A stretch of DNA of 64,000 nt from Verrucomicrobiota bacterium (GCA_009885995.1 VFJQ01000092.1:1-64000); one strand, 5' to 3'. Shown: positions 35,638 through 47,062, numbered from the stretch's first letter. Notes: a model not told the origin generated them from the letters alone. Made by a program: numbers and translations.

Positions 35638-37161
35638 TCAACGCAGCCGATACACGCGGATGCCGGGGTGGAGGTAGATGACGGTGCCGCGGTCGCGCTC
35701 GAAGACGACTTCGCACTCGCGGAAGAGGCGGTCGTAGAACTCGCGCCGGCGCTCGAAGTCGGCGCGCTCGGAGTCCTGCGGGCGCAGGCCATTGAGGAAG
35801 AATTTGCCGTAGTCGCTCTCGCTCACGGCGACGTGCGTGATGCCTTTCGCCAGCATCTCCTCGATCGTGCCGATGTCGGCGGCGAAGTCGCTCTTCACCC
35901 CGAAGCTCCGCGGCGTGACGATCTTTTGCGGCACGACGCCGACGCGAGCCGCGTGTTTTTTCCGCGCGGGATCGGGGAGGGGAACGCGGTTGTCCTTGGC
36001 GATGACGGCGTCGTGCGGGAGTTCGATCTTGAGCCAGTCGATGAGGTCGCGGGTGTCGTCGCGCTGGAAGGCGTCGTCATACACAAGCCAGCCAGGGCGC
36101 GAGGCGGTCCACGACGGCATTTGCCCGACGACGAGCACCAGCGAGGCGACCGCGAAGACCACTCGCTGCGGCCAGCGCGCGGAGAGCCATGCGGCGAGAT
36201 CGCCCGCGCCGATCACCGCGAGCAGCGAGAAGAACGCGGTGGCCGGCAGGAAATAGCGGTCGTTCGATTTCGGCGAAAACGAGAGCGCGAGCGCGAAGAC
36301 GAAAGGGAACACGCTGACGAGCACGGCCATGATGCCGAGCCCCCGCCGTTGCCGCCAGCGGGCAGCGATGAAGACGAGGAGCAGCGCCCACATGACCGGC
36401 GTCGTGTTATCGAGGAAGATGCTCCAATACTGCGCGTGCGGCACGCGGCGCGTCATGCCGGACTGGCCCTTCACGACCAGTGCGGTCTCGCGAGCGAAGC
36501 TGTCGCTAAAGACGGTCGGCGAGGTGAGCATGGGCCAATTCACGGCGACGAGGACGAGTAGGAAGGCGAGGGCGCAACTGCCTGTCGTGCGCGGTCCGTG
36601 GCGCTTCACGAGGACCGGCACGGCGAAGAGGAGGCTGACTGCGCCGAGATACTTCGCCGAGATGGCGAGGGCGCACGCGGCGCCGAGCAGGGTGGCTCGC
36701 AGGAGCGTGGGCCGCTCGGCATAGCGCCACGCTGCGAAGGCCGCGAGGCTCAACCCGAAGAGCAGCGCGGCGTCTTCCTTGAAGTAGTGCGAGAGTTCGT
36801 AGAGCTGGTGATGCGTGGCGAGCACGAGGCCCGTCGCCACCGCTGCGCCGCGCCCGCGCCAGCGCCACGCGAGCAGGCTCAGCGCGACGATCGCCGCGGA
36901 CATGAACGCCGCCGACACGGTGCGGCCGATTTCCACCACGCGCTGTTCGTCGCTCACGCCGCTCATTTCCACGGCGAGCTTCGTCGTGCCGAGCAGCAAC
37001 AACGGGTGATGAAAGTTCCATCGGCCTTCGCGCACCTGCTCGATCTTGCCGGGTTCGTCGGGGTGGTAATACCAGGGGAAGTCGTTGTGCCGCGTGTTCA
37101 GCAGGAAACACAGCGCGAAGAGCGCGGCGCACCAGACTGTGAGGAAAAGCCAGCGACTCAC
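35638..37161 (-). CDS. Multi-TM glycosyltransferase (family 39/ArnT-like)
   Basis: DFPWYYHPDEPGKIEQ; many TM helices. GTG start overlaps the upstream gene's stop. Confidence 0.75.
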   Translation of the reverse strand: MSRWLFLTVWCAALFALCFLLNTRHNDFPWYYHPDEPGKIEQVREGRWNFHHPLLLLGTTKLAVEMSGVSDEQRVVEIGRTVSAAFMSAAIVALSLLAWRWRGRGAAVATGLVLATHHQLYELSHYFKEDAALLFGLSLAAFAAWRYAERPTLLRATLLGAACALAISAKYLGAVSLLFAVPVLVKRHGPRTTGSCALAFLLVLVAVNWPMLTSPTVFSDSFARETALVVKGQSGMTRRVPHAQYWSIFLDNTTPVMWALLLVFIAARWRQRRGLGIMAVLVSVFPFVFALALSFSPKSNDRYFLPATAFFSLLAVIGAGDLAAWLSARWPQRVVFAVASLVLVVGQMPSWTASRPGWLVYDDAFQRDDTRDLIDWLKIELPHDAVIAKDNRVPLPDPARKKHAARVGVVPQKIVTPRSFGVKSDFAADIGTIEEMLAKGITHVAVSESDYGKFFLNGLRPQDSERADFERRREFYDRLFRECEVVFERDRGTVIYLHPGIRVYRLR

Positions 37162-38651
37162 GATGGCCAGCGCCGCAGTGCGGCGCGCATGATCAAGTCC
37201 AGCGGCACGCACAGTGCGAGCATGACGATCCCCCAGACCGCGCCGAAGTAGCGAGGGTTGTGGCCGCCGACGAGGAAGGTGCCGAAAAGGTAGCTCACCG
37301 CGACGAGCACCGGGATGCCGAGCGGACGAAAGAACACCGGCACGAGCGCGAGCGCCGAGCCGAGCAGCGCCCACCACGCGAGTGGCGTTGGTGCTGTCGC
37401 GAGCATCTGCGCCGAGGCGTGGTAGCGCTCCACGTAGCCGTGCAGCCAGCGCGCAGCCGCGGAGTTGGGATGCGGCGCGATGCGGCGCTGGAAGGTTGTG
37501 TAGTCCGGCAACGGCTCGCGCACGGCGAAGAGCCGGACGATGCGCGCCGGCTTGTCCTTCGCGTCCTTCTCATACTGGTGCTCGTATTTCTCGACGTAGT
37601 AGGCGGGCAGAAAACGATCCGCCCCGAACTCGCCGGGATTGGCCGACGCCATGATCTTTCCGCACGCGAGCCCGAGGAAGCCGAGCGGATCGCCGAGGAT
37701 GGCTTCGCGGGCGAGCTCGCGGCAGATGCGCTCCTTCTTCTTCGGATCTTTCGCCAGCGCCTTCCACAGCGGTCGCCGATCCTGGCGATCGGGATATTTG
37801 ATTACGTCCTCCCCCTCGTTGCGCTCCGGGCTGTCCACGCGGCGCGACGCGGGGACGAGGTCGGCGATCTCGGCTTTGTATTCCGCGTGCAGCGGCGTCT
37901 CGAGTCGCGTGATCGGGAAGGCGCTCGCGTAGAGCATCCATGCGCCTTGCGAGTCCTGGCCGATCGTGAGGCTCAGCCCGATGAGCGCGGCGAGTGCGGC
38001 CCAGTGCTTCGCGCGCAGCACGCGCCACGCGGCCACGCACACCAGCCCGAACGCGATCGCGGGGAGGAAGAAGCGGCCGCTCGGTTTCGTGAGCAGGACC
38101 ACGGCGAGCCCGGCGAAGAACCACCAGAAATTCCGCAGCACCGCTTCGCCGCGCGCGGGGGCGAACGCCATCCAGCCCGCGATCATCCACACGACGCCGT
38201 GGAAGAAGACGCACTCGGCGAGAAGCTCGTGCTCATACCACAGCAGGATCGGCAGCCCCGCGTAGAGCACCGTCACGGGCACGACCCACGCCTTCCAACC
38301 CGCGAACGTCTTCCGCACGCAATACGCGAGCGGCACGAGCGTGAGCAGGCCGAGCCCGTGCTGGAGCCACGCAAGCCACTTCAGCGGCGAGCCCGGTAGC
38401 AGCGATACCGGCAACATGCCGATGAGGTAGAGGTAGCGGCGCTTGTCGTAGAGCGAGATTTTCCACGTATCGAGGAACTGCTCGGTGAAGCCGTAATACG
38501 ACCGCGAATCGCTGCCCCAATACGCGTAGGGCAGGTAGTGCAGCAACAGCCCGCGCAGCACCGCGCCGAGGAGGATCGCCGGCACGGCCCACAGCAGCGC
38601 GTCGCGGACGAGCGGATGACGGTTGAGGAAGGCGCGGAGCCGGGCGGACAT
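37158..38651 (-). CDS. Multi-TM membrane protein, glycosyltransferase-like
   Basis: Many TM helices; YAYWGSDSRSYYGFTEQF; coupled to the next gene. Confidence 0.7.
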   Translation of the reverse strand: MSARLRAFLNRHPLVRDALLWAVPAILLGAVLRGLLLHYLPYAYWGSDSRSYYGFTEQFLDTWKISLYDKRRYLYLIGMLPVSLLPGSPLKWLAWLQHGLGLLTLVPLAYCVRKTFAGWKAWVVPVTVLYAGLPILLWYEHELLAECVFFHGVVWMIAGWMAFAPARGEAVLRNFWWFFAGLAVVLLTKPSGRFFLPAIAFGLVCVAAWRVLRAKHWAALAALIGLSLTIGQDSQGAWMLYASAFPITRLETPLHAEYKAEIADLVPASRRVDSPERNEGEDVIKYPDRQDRRPLWKALAKDPKKKERICRELAREAILGDPLGFLGLACGKIMASANPGEFGADRFLPAYYVEKYEHQYEKDAKDKPARIVRLFAVREPLPDYTTFQRRIAPHPNSAAARWLHGYVERYHASAQMLATAPTPLAWWALLGSALALVPVFFRPLGIPVLVAVSYLFGTFLVGGHNPRYFGAVWGIVMLALCVPLDLIMRAALRRWPS

Positions 38652-38769
38652 GAGCGGCGCCTTCTACCCAGTGGGCGCTGCGCTGTCACGGGGAAGCGCA
38701 TGTTTCACGCGGACGGTTAGCTCCGACCCAGCGGCGCGGCTGGAGGGAAGGGGGGGGCCGTGAGTGGTC

Positions 38770-40164
38770 TCAGGCCGGGCAGCCGATGAGATCGTAGATC
38801 TGCGCGCCGGTGATCTGCACGTCGATGAATTCGCCGACGGGCGCGGTTTTCGTGAGCAGGATGCGTCCGTCGATGTCCGGCGCGTCGATGTGGCCGCGAG
38901 CGGTCTTTGGATTGTCCACGAGGGCGCGGATGGTCGTGCCGATCTGCGCTTCGCTTTGTTCGCGGGCGATCTTTTGCTGGAGCTTCATCGCGCGCTTGTA
39001 GCGGGCTTGTTTGGTCTTCTGCGGGAGCTGGCCTTCCATCTTCGCGGCGCGCGAACCTTCCTCCTGCGAGTAGGTGAAGACGCCGAGGCGCTCGAAACGC
39101 GTGCGCTCGATGAAGTCGAGGAGGTAGTCGAACTCCTCCTCGGTCTCGCCGGGGAAGCCGACGATGAACGTGGTGCGGATCGCGATGCCGGGGATGCCTG
39201 CGCGGATGCGCGCGATGAGGTCTTCGATGTGCTCGCTGCTGGTCTCGCGGCGCATGACTTCGAGCATGCGCGGGTGGATGTGCTGGAGCGGCATGTCGAT
39301 GTAGCGGCAGACTTTGTCGCACGCGGCGATGGCGGCGATGAGTTCGTCGCTCCAATGTGCGGGGTGCGTGTAGAGGAGGCGGATCCAGAACTCGCCTTCG
39401 ATCCTCTGCAACTCGTGGAGCAGATGCACGAGCGTGACGCCGCGGGTGGGATCGACCTTTTGTCGCGGGCCGGCTTTTTCCTCCCACAGGTCCATGCCGT
39501 AGTAGGTCGTGTCCTGGCTGATGAGGTTGATCTCTTTCACGCCCTCGGCGACGAGCGCGCGGACTTCGGCGACGACGCTTTCGATGGTCCGCGAGCGGTG
39601 CCGGCCGCGCATCTGCGGGATGACGCAGAAGCTGCACGGGTGATTGCAGCCCTCCGCGATTTTCGTGAACGCGGTGTGCGAAGGCGTGAGGCGAAAGCGC
39701 GGCGTGTCCCAGTCGGGGAGGTAGGCGGGCTTGCGGGAGACGAGGTTGAGCGGCTGCCAGGTCGCGTCCGTGAGCGGCGTGTCGCGCGCGAGCACCTGCT
39801 CGATGATCTGCGGCGCGTCCTTGATCTGGTCGAGGCCGAGGAACGCATCGACCTCGGGGAGTTCGCTCATCAGCTCTTTCGAGAAGCGCTGCGCCATGCA
39901 ACCGGCCACGATGAGCTTCTGGCCCTTGCGCTTCTTCAGCCCGCGTCCGCGGTGCGCGTCGAGGATGGCCTCGATGCTCTCCTCCTTCGCGGAGTCGATG
40001 AAGGCGCAGGTGTTCACGATGAGCACGTCGGCTTCGTCGGCGTCGCCGGTGATCTCCATGCCCTGCGCGAGTGCGCTACCGAGCATGATCTCGGCATCGA
40101 CGAGGTTCTTCGCGCAGCCGAGCGAGATCATGCCGACTTTGGTGGGACGTGCGGTGGAAGGCAT
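38770..40164 (-). CDS. rimO: Ribosomal protein S12 methylthiotransferase RimO
   Basis: MISLGCAKNLVDAEIMLG; EGCNHPCSFCVIPQMRGRHRSR; LLYTHPAHW; TTFIVGFPGETEEEF. Confidence 0.96.
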   Translation of the reverse strand: MPSTARPTKVGMISLGCAKNLVDAEIMLGSALAQGMEITGDADEADVLIVNTCAFIDSAKEESIEAILDAHRGRGLKKRKGQKLIVAGCMAQRFSKELMSELPEVDAFLGLDQIKDAPQIIEQVLARDTPLTDATWQPLNLVSRKPAYLPDWDTPRFRLTPSHTAFTKIAEGCNHPCSFCVIPQMRGRHRSRTIESVVAEVRALVAEGVKEINLISQDTTYYGMDLWEEKAGPRQKVDPTRGVTLVHLLHELQRIEGEFWIRLLYTHPAHWSDELIAAIAACDKVCRYIDMPLQHIHPRMLEVMRRETSSEHIEDLIARIRAGIPGIAIRTTFIVGFPGETEEEFDYLLDFIERTRFERLGVFTYSQEEGSRAAKMEGQLPQKTKQARYKRAMKLQQKIAREQSEAQIGTTIRALVDNPKTARGHIDAPDIDGRILLTKTAPVGEFIDVQITGAQIYDLIGCPA

Positions 40165-40242
40165 AAATTGAGCGCACGGCAGTAGGCGGGATTGGCCTCT
40201 GCGCAAGGGGCGGGTGTCCGCCACCGTGTCAGCGTCGGCGCG

Positions 40243-40821
40243 CTATTTCTTCTCCGCGCCGTCGAAGAGCTTCTTGTATTCGCCCAGGCCGGCTTTCTCG
40301 AGATCGGCGACGGGGATGAATTTGAGCGACGCGCTGTTAATGCAGTAGCGCAGGCCGGTGGGCTTCGGGCCGTCGTCGAAGATGTGGCCGAGATGCGCAT
40401 CAGCCTTCGCGGACTTCACCTCCACGCGGACCATGCCGTAGGCCTTGTCCTCGTGCTTGGTGACGGCGCTCTCCTTGATCGGCTGCCAGAAGCTCGGCCA
40501 GCCCGTGCCGCTGTCGAACTTGTGCGTGCTCGAGAAAAGAGGCTCGCCGCTGATGACATCGACGTAGATGCCGGCCTCGTGGTTGTTCCAGTAGGCGTTG
40601 CGGAAGGGCGGCTCGGTGCCGCACTGCTTGCAGATGCGATACTGCTCGGGCGTGAGCCTCGCCTTGAGTTCGGCGTCGCTGAGTTTGCTGAGGTCTTCGA
40701 CTTTCATGGGCTTGTCGCTGCTGGGTTTGGCGTCCTTTTTGTCCGCAGCACGCAGCACGGCGACGGCAGCGAGGGCGGTGACGCTGAGGAGGATGAAGCG
40801 GGAGAGGATCGAGGAGCGCAT
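40243..40821 (-). CDS. msrB: Peptide-methionine (R)-S-oxide reductase, secreted
   Basis: [49 protein letters not shown]...[24 protein letters not shown]. Confidence 0.96.
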   Translation of the reverse strand: MRSSILSRFILLSVTALAAVAVLRAADKKDAKPSSDKPMKVEDLSKLSDAELKARLTPEQYRICKQCGTEPPFRNAYWNNHEAGIYVDVISGEPLFSSTHKFDSGTGWPSFWQPIKESAVTKHEDKAYGMVRVEVKSAKADAHLGHIFDDGPKPTGLRYCINSASLKFIPVADLEKAGLGEYKKLFDGAEKK

Positions 40822-40868
40822 GAGGATTCTGTTAGTCGGTGGCGCGGACTTGGCAAATTACGGCTTTG

Positions 40869-41178
40869 TCAGTTGATGCGCTTCATCTTCTCGACGTTCG
40901 CGCGGCCGGTCTGCTCCTCGCGCAGCCGCGTGCGCGTGTCGCGGACGGCCTTCGCCACCCACCCGCTCACGAGGAAGGCGGGGATGGCGAAGAGCAGCTT
41001 GAACGGCATCGGCACGAAGACGAACCCGATGAGCACGAGGAACCCGATGAGCCAAAACGCGATCGCTCCGCGCATGGCGACGGCGCGCTCGATGGGCGAC
41101 TGCCCGCCCTGGACGAAACGCCACGTCTTCCACCCGAACCAAACGAGCACGGCGGCAAAGAAGAGGAGGACGGGGCTC
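40869..41178 (-). CDS. Small membrane protein
   Basis: MSPVLLFFAAVLVWFGWKTWRF...AIAFWLIGFLVLIGFVFVP hydrophobic segments. Confidence 0.6.
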
Positions 41179-41482
41179 ATAGCTCGGGCTCGGGCTCGGG
41201 ATGGGAAGCCGCCAGAAATCCACCGAAGCTCACGAACACGCCGCTGATCGCGGACGTGAAGGCAGCGGTCGGATCGAGCGGGTCGGGCATGGCTGCGCGA
41301 TACCAGCGGACGCTCGCCACGGCAAGCCGCCCGTTCGCTCGTGGGGTCTCGGATCGAGCCGTTCCCCGCGACGGCATGGAGCTTGACGCTCCCGAGCGCG
41401 CCCTCATACACCCGGTGGCGGTCCCGCGAGCGTCCGGTTCGATTGGCGGTCGCTGCGAGCCTTTTAAAAATACCGACACCCC

Positions 41483-44400
41483 ATGAAAGCCTCCCGTGTG
41501 TTCTGCTGCTTCGTCCTGTGGCTCACGTCCCTGTTGCCCACCCTCGCTGCGCCGGGAGATCTCGATCTGCTCGATACGACGATCGTCGGCGCGACGGTGA
41601 ATGGCACGGTGCTGCAGCCGGATGGAAAGGTGATCCTCATCGGCGAGTTCAGTTCGGTGCTCGGCGTGGCTCGAAACAACATCGCGCGGCTGAATGCGGA
41701 CGACACGCTCGACCTGGGCTTCGATCCGAATGCCGATGGGGAGGTGCGCGCGGCGGCGGTGCAGGCGGATGGGAAGATCGTGATCGGCGGGGTCTTCACC
41801 ACGCTCCAGCCGAATGGCGCTGGGGCGGCCACGACGCGGAATTTCGTGGCGCGGCTGAACCCGGACGGGTCGCTGGACGCGGGCTTCGATCCGAATCCCG
41901 ACGCGGCCGTGACGAGTCTCGCGCTGCAGGCGGACGGGCGGGTGTTAGTCAGCGGGCAATTCACCGCCGTGCAGCCGAATGGGGCGGCCACCCCGACGAC
42001 GCGGAACCGAGTCGCGCGGTTCCAGCCGGATGGGACGCTCGATGCCGTCTTCAACCCGAATGCGAATGGGACGGTGCTGGGGCTGACGGTGCAGGGGGAT
42101 GGAAAGGTGCTGCTCGGCGGTCAGTTCACGACCATCCAGCCGAACGGCGCGCCGAGCGTCACCGCGCGCAGCCGGGCGGCGCGGGTGAATGCGGACGGTT
42201 CGCTGGATGCCACCTTCGATCCCGTGGCGAATAGCGACGTGTTCGGCTTCCTCGAGCAGGCGGATGGGAAGGTGCTGCTCTACGGCCTCTTTACGGTGCT
42301 CCAGCCGAATGGCGCTACCACGCCGGCGACGCGGAACCGGATCGCGCGGCTGAATGTGGATGGGACGCTGGATGCGGGCTTCGATCCCAATGCGAGCAAC
42401 GCCGTGCGGAGCCTGGCGCTCCAGGCGGATGGGAAGGTGCTGCTCGGCGGACAATTCACGACCCTCCAGCCGAATGGCGCGGTCGCGGCCACGACGCGCA
42501 GTCGGCTGGCGCGGGTGAATCCGGACGGGACGCTGGATGCCGGCTTCGATCCCGCGCCCGGCACGCAGGTCAACGGCGTCGTGCTCCAGGCGGATGGGCG
42601 CGTGTTAGTCATGGGGAACTTCGGCCAGCTCCAGCCCAACGGTGCTCCCGCGCCCACGAACCGCAGCCGGCTGGCGCGGCTCCAGAACGATGAGGCGACG
42701 CAGACGATCTTCACGGAGGGCTCGACGCAGGCCTTTTGGCAGCGGGGCGGCGCGGGGCCGGAGCTGAGCCGGGTGACGTTCGAGCTGAGCGTCGATGGCG
42801 GCGTGAACTGGACCCCGCTCGGCCCCGGCACGCGCATCGGCACGACGCCGGACTGGCAATGCACCGGCCTGAGCCTGCCCGAGGGCGGCAAGCTGCGGAC
42901 CCGCGGCGTGGCGCTGGGCGGCCTGCGGGATAGCACCTCTAGTTTGATCGAGCAGGTGGCGACCTTCGGGCCGGGGGCGCTCACGGATTTGAACGGGGGC
43001 GTGGAGATCGGCATCGTGTCGGCGGCGGCGGTGCAGGCGGATGGGAAGGTGGTCATCGGGGGGGCTATTCACGAGGGTGAACGGGCAGCCGCGGCGGAGC
43101 CTCGCCCGCTTGAATGCCGACGGGACCGTGGAGAGCACGACCACTTTCAACCCCGGCACGGGCGTGGATGGCCAGGTGCTCGCCGTGGCGGTGCAGGGGG
43201 ACGGGAAGATCGTGATCGGCGGTTTCTTCACGAGCGTGGATGGGCAGACGCGCCGGGGCATCGCGCGGTTGAATGCGAACGGGACGGTGGAGAGCACGGC
43301 GACGTTCAACCCCGGCACCGGGGTGCTCGGCGGCGTGTATGGCCTCGCGGTGCAGGGGGACGGGAAGATCGTGCTGGTGGGGAACTTCATCAGCGTGAAT
43401 GGGCAGACGCGTGGGCAGGTGGCGCGGCTGAATGCGGACGGGACGGTGGAGAGTCTGGGGACTTTCAACCCCGGCACGGGCGCGAGCGGCGGGGTGAATA
43501 CTTTTGCGATCAATAGTGTGGCGGTGCAGGGGGATGGGAAGATCCTGCTGGCTGGCGACTTCAACGCGATCAACGGGCAGACGCGCAATCGCCTCGCCCG
43601 GCTGAATGCGAACGGCAGCTTGGAGAGCACGGCGACTTTCAACAACGGCACCGGGCTCGCGGGCGGCTCGAACCAAGGCTCCACCCGCGTGCTCTTGCAG
43701 GGGAATGGACAAATCCTGGTGACGGGAGATTTCGCCAGCGTGGATGGCGTGCCGCATGGCGGCATCGCGCGGCTCAATCCGAATGGCAGCATCGAGAACC
43801 CGGGGACATTCAATCCCGGCAGCGGGGTGAACTTCCTCATCCGCAGCGCGGCGGTGCAGGGCGACGGGAAGATCGTCATCGGGGGCAGCTTTTCCTCGGT
43901 GGATGGTCTGTCGCGCCGCAACGTCGCGCGGCTCAATGCCAATGGCAGCGTGGAGAGCGCGGGCACCTTCGCCATCGGCACGGGCACGAATAGCGTCGTG
44001 GATAGTGTCGTGGCGCAGGCGGATGGGAAGGTGCTGATCGGCGGGCTGTTCACGGTGGTGAACGGGCAGCATAGGAATGCGCTGGCCCGGCTGAATGGGG
44101 ACGGCAGCTTGGAGAGTCCGGGCGGCTTCAATATCGGGACGGGAGTAGCTGGTGGCCTGAGCGGGAGCGTGCTGGGCCTGGCGGTGCAGCCGGACGGGAA
44201 AATCGTGCTCGGGGGTTACTTCACGAGCGTCGGCGGGCAGCCGCGCAAAAATATCGCCCGGCTTAATCCCGATGGCAGCGTGGAAAGCACGGCGACTTTC
44301 AACCCCGGCGCGGGACCCAATGACCTCGTGTATTGCCTCGCGGTGCAGCCGGATGGGAAGGTGCTGCTCGGCGGTTCCTTCACGACCGTGGACGGGCAGC

Positions 44401-47045
44401 CGCGGGGAAATATCGCGCGGCTCCATGCCGATGGCACGCTGGAGAGCACGGCGACTTTCAATCCCGGCACCGGGGCAAACTCCGTCGTGTTTTCGCTCGC
44501 GGTGCAGGCGGATGGGAAGATTCTGCTCGGGGGGTTCTTCACCACGGTGAACGGACAGCCGCGGGGGAATATCGCGCGGCTCCATGCCGATGGCACGCTG
44601 GAGAGCACGACGACTTTCAATCCCGGCACGGGCACGGACAACTTCGTCAATAGTGTGGCGGTGCAGACCGACGGGAAGATCCTGCTCGGGGGAAATTTCA
44701 CGACGGTCGATAGCCAGCCGCGCGGCGCGATCGCGCGGCTGCTGGCCGATGGCAGCGTCGAGGGCACGGCGACTTTCAATCCCGGCACGGGAGCGACGGG
44801 CGGCAATAACTTCTTCGTTCAGGTCGGGAGTGTGGCCGTGCAGGCGGATGGGAAGATCCTGCTCGCGGGCGATTTTACCACCGTCAATGGCCAGCCGCGC
44901 AATCGCATCGCCCGGCTCCTGGCGGATGGCAGCCTGGAGAGCACGACCACCTTCAATCCCGGCAGCGGCGTGGATGGCCGGGTCGCCGGACTGGGCCTGC
45001 AAGCGGATGGGAAGATCGTGCTCTGTGGGCAGTTCAGCAGCGTGAATAGCCAGCCGCGCAACGGCATCGCCCGGCTCCTGCCGAATGGGAGCTTGGAGAG
45101 CCCTCTCAGCTTCGATTTTGGCAGCGGGTTGTCTTTCGGGCTCGAGTGCCTGGCCGTGCAGGCCGACGGGTCCATCCTGCTGGGGGGAACGTTTAGCACG
45201 TTGAGCGATCAGCCCCGCCAGAGCCTGGCCGCGCTGGCGAATGGCGCGGCCAGCCAGGCGATCCTCCTGCCGGATTTCACGCAGGTCTTCTGGCAGCGCG
45301 GCGGCACGGCGCCGGAGCTGAGCCGTGTGACTTTCGAGTTGAGCAGCGATGGCGGCGCGAGCTGGACCTTGCTCGGCCCCGGCACGCGCATCGCGGCCAC
45401 GCCGGATTGGCAAAGCCCCGCCGCGCTAACCCTTCCCCCCGGCGGGCTCCTGCGCGCGCGCGGCGTGACGATGAGCGGCTACAACGGCAGCAGCGCCAGC
45501 CTCGTCGAGCAGGTGACCGCGTTCGGCGCGGTGGCGAACCCGGTCGTCAACACCGGCGGCCCGGTCGTGGCGCCGGACCTGCCGCCGGGCACGAAGTTCC
45601 TCGATTTCAAGTCGGCACCAGACATCGGCGTGGCGAGCGGGCGGATCGTGACGACCGATGGGCGGAAACTCGCGGCGGTCTTCAACGAGCGTGGCGAAGT
45701 GCTGCTCCACGCGCAGCAGACGATGCCGGTCGGCGGCGGGGAGATGAGGGTGATCGCGAAGCTGGCGGCGCCCACGGGCGATGCGGTGCTAGCCACGCTG
45801 GACCGGCGCAGCGGCGCGACGGCGGCGGATGACCAGGTGCTCTTCGGCGGCTTGCAGGCGGGCACGCCGAAGGCAATGGCGCGCAAAGGCCAACTGCTCG
45901 CCGGGCTGCCGGGGGTGAAGCTCAAGAGCTTTCTGACGCTGGACGGAAACGGGCAGACGACCTTCTTCTCCAGCACGCTGAATGGTGCCGGGGTGACCGG
46001 GCGCAACAACACGGCGATCCTCGCGGCCAAGCCGCCCAGCGGGAGCGCGGGCTTGCCCGAGTCCGGCGCGATGGAGAGCGAAGTGCGCGTGCTGGTGCGC
46101 AAGGGGGACATCGTCGATGGCAACACCGTGCGCACCGTCGCGACGCTGGTGGGCTCGGCCGGCACGCTGGCCGAAGGCCGCTGGCGCGGGGGACCGAACT
46201 CGCTCGGTGTGCGGCTGACTTTCACGGACAAGACGCAGGCGCTTTACCTCATCCCAGCGGAGGCGAGCGGTCCCGCCGACTGGCTCTTGATCGGCAAGTC
46301 CGGCACGCTGGCGGGCGTGGATTTGCCGGCGGCGGAGCTGCGCAGCTTCCAACTGCCGGCCCATGCGCCGGGCTCCACGGTGTTCGATTCGTTGCTACGG
46401 GTCGGCGTGGGCGGGATCGTGCGGCAGAATAGCCGGGCGGTCTTCGACGCGCAGGGTGTGGAGACGCGCGGTCCGATCTCGCTGCGGCTGCTGGCGCAGA
46501 CCGCCGGGCCTGCGCCGGCGCAGTCGAACGTGCAACGCTTCCTCAACACGCTCGCCGGACTGGGACGCGCCTCGACGGTGATCGCGAATGCCACGCTGCC
46601 GGGGCAGGCGGTCTCGCGCGGGACGATCTTCGACGCGCGGCATGACGGAATGCTCGTGCCGATCGCGCGCCTCGGCGAGGCCGCGCCGGGGGGCGGGCAG
46701 TTTGCGCGGTTCGTGTCGGTGGCGAAGCCGGATGGGCCGGGCTACGGCGCGCTCGTCTCCGCGCTGCTGCGGGTCAGCGGACGCGACGGGGTGTCCGTGC
46801 GCAACCGGTCTGCCCTTTTCGGGCGGGATAGCACCGGGACCATGCGCCGCCTGCTGCGGGCGGGCGATCTGCTCGAATCCGCCGGCCCGGGCTCGACGCT
46901 CAAGCCCGTCCGGAGCTTCGTCGCGCTCGCCGCCGCCGCCGGCTCCATCGGTGCCGCTCGCGGCTACGATGCGGCGGGGCGCGTGAACGTGCTGGTGACG
47001 TTCACCGACCGGACGCAAGCCGTGGTGAGCGTTCAGGTGCCGTAG
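41483..47045 (+). CDS. Delta-60 repeat surface protein, split by +1 frameshift at a 7-G tract (ORFs 41483-43516 and 43041-47045)
   Basis: LQADGKVLLGGQFTT...RxRxARLNxDGTLDAGFDPNA repeats continue across the frameshift. Deleting one G restores a single ~1853-codon ORF. Confidence 0.88.
41768..42595 (+). repeat. 165-bp tandem coding repeats (delta-60 type)
   Basis: Asp codon of QADGK/QADGR/QGDGK at 41768, 41933, 42098, 42263, 42428, 42593; every spacing is 165 bp. Confidence 0.95.
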
Positions 47046-47062
47046 GCGGATAGCTCCGCGCC

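Noticed and set aside
38750-38757. Eight-G homopolymer
   Set aside because: Intergenic, downstream of a stop codon; no coding frame affected, so not treated as a contingency tract.
41177-41479. 100-aa minus-strand ORF with possible short tail MPDPLDPTAAFTSAISGVF...
   Set aside because: Too short, no family evidence, and the upstream part looks non-coding.
42605-45413. Long minus-strand ORFs (508 aa and 782 aa) opposite the delta-60 repeats
   Set aside because: Repeat-driven open frames; the plus strand carries the recognisable delta-60 motifs.
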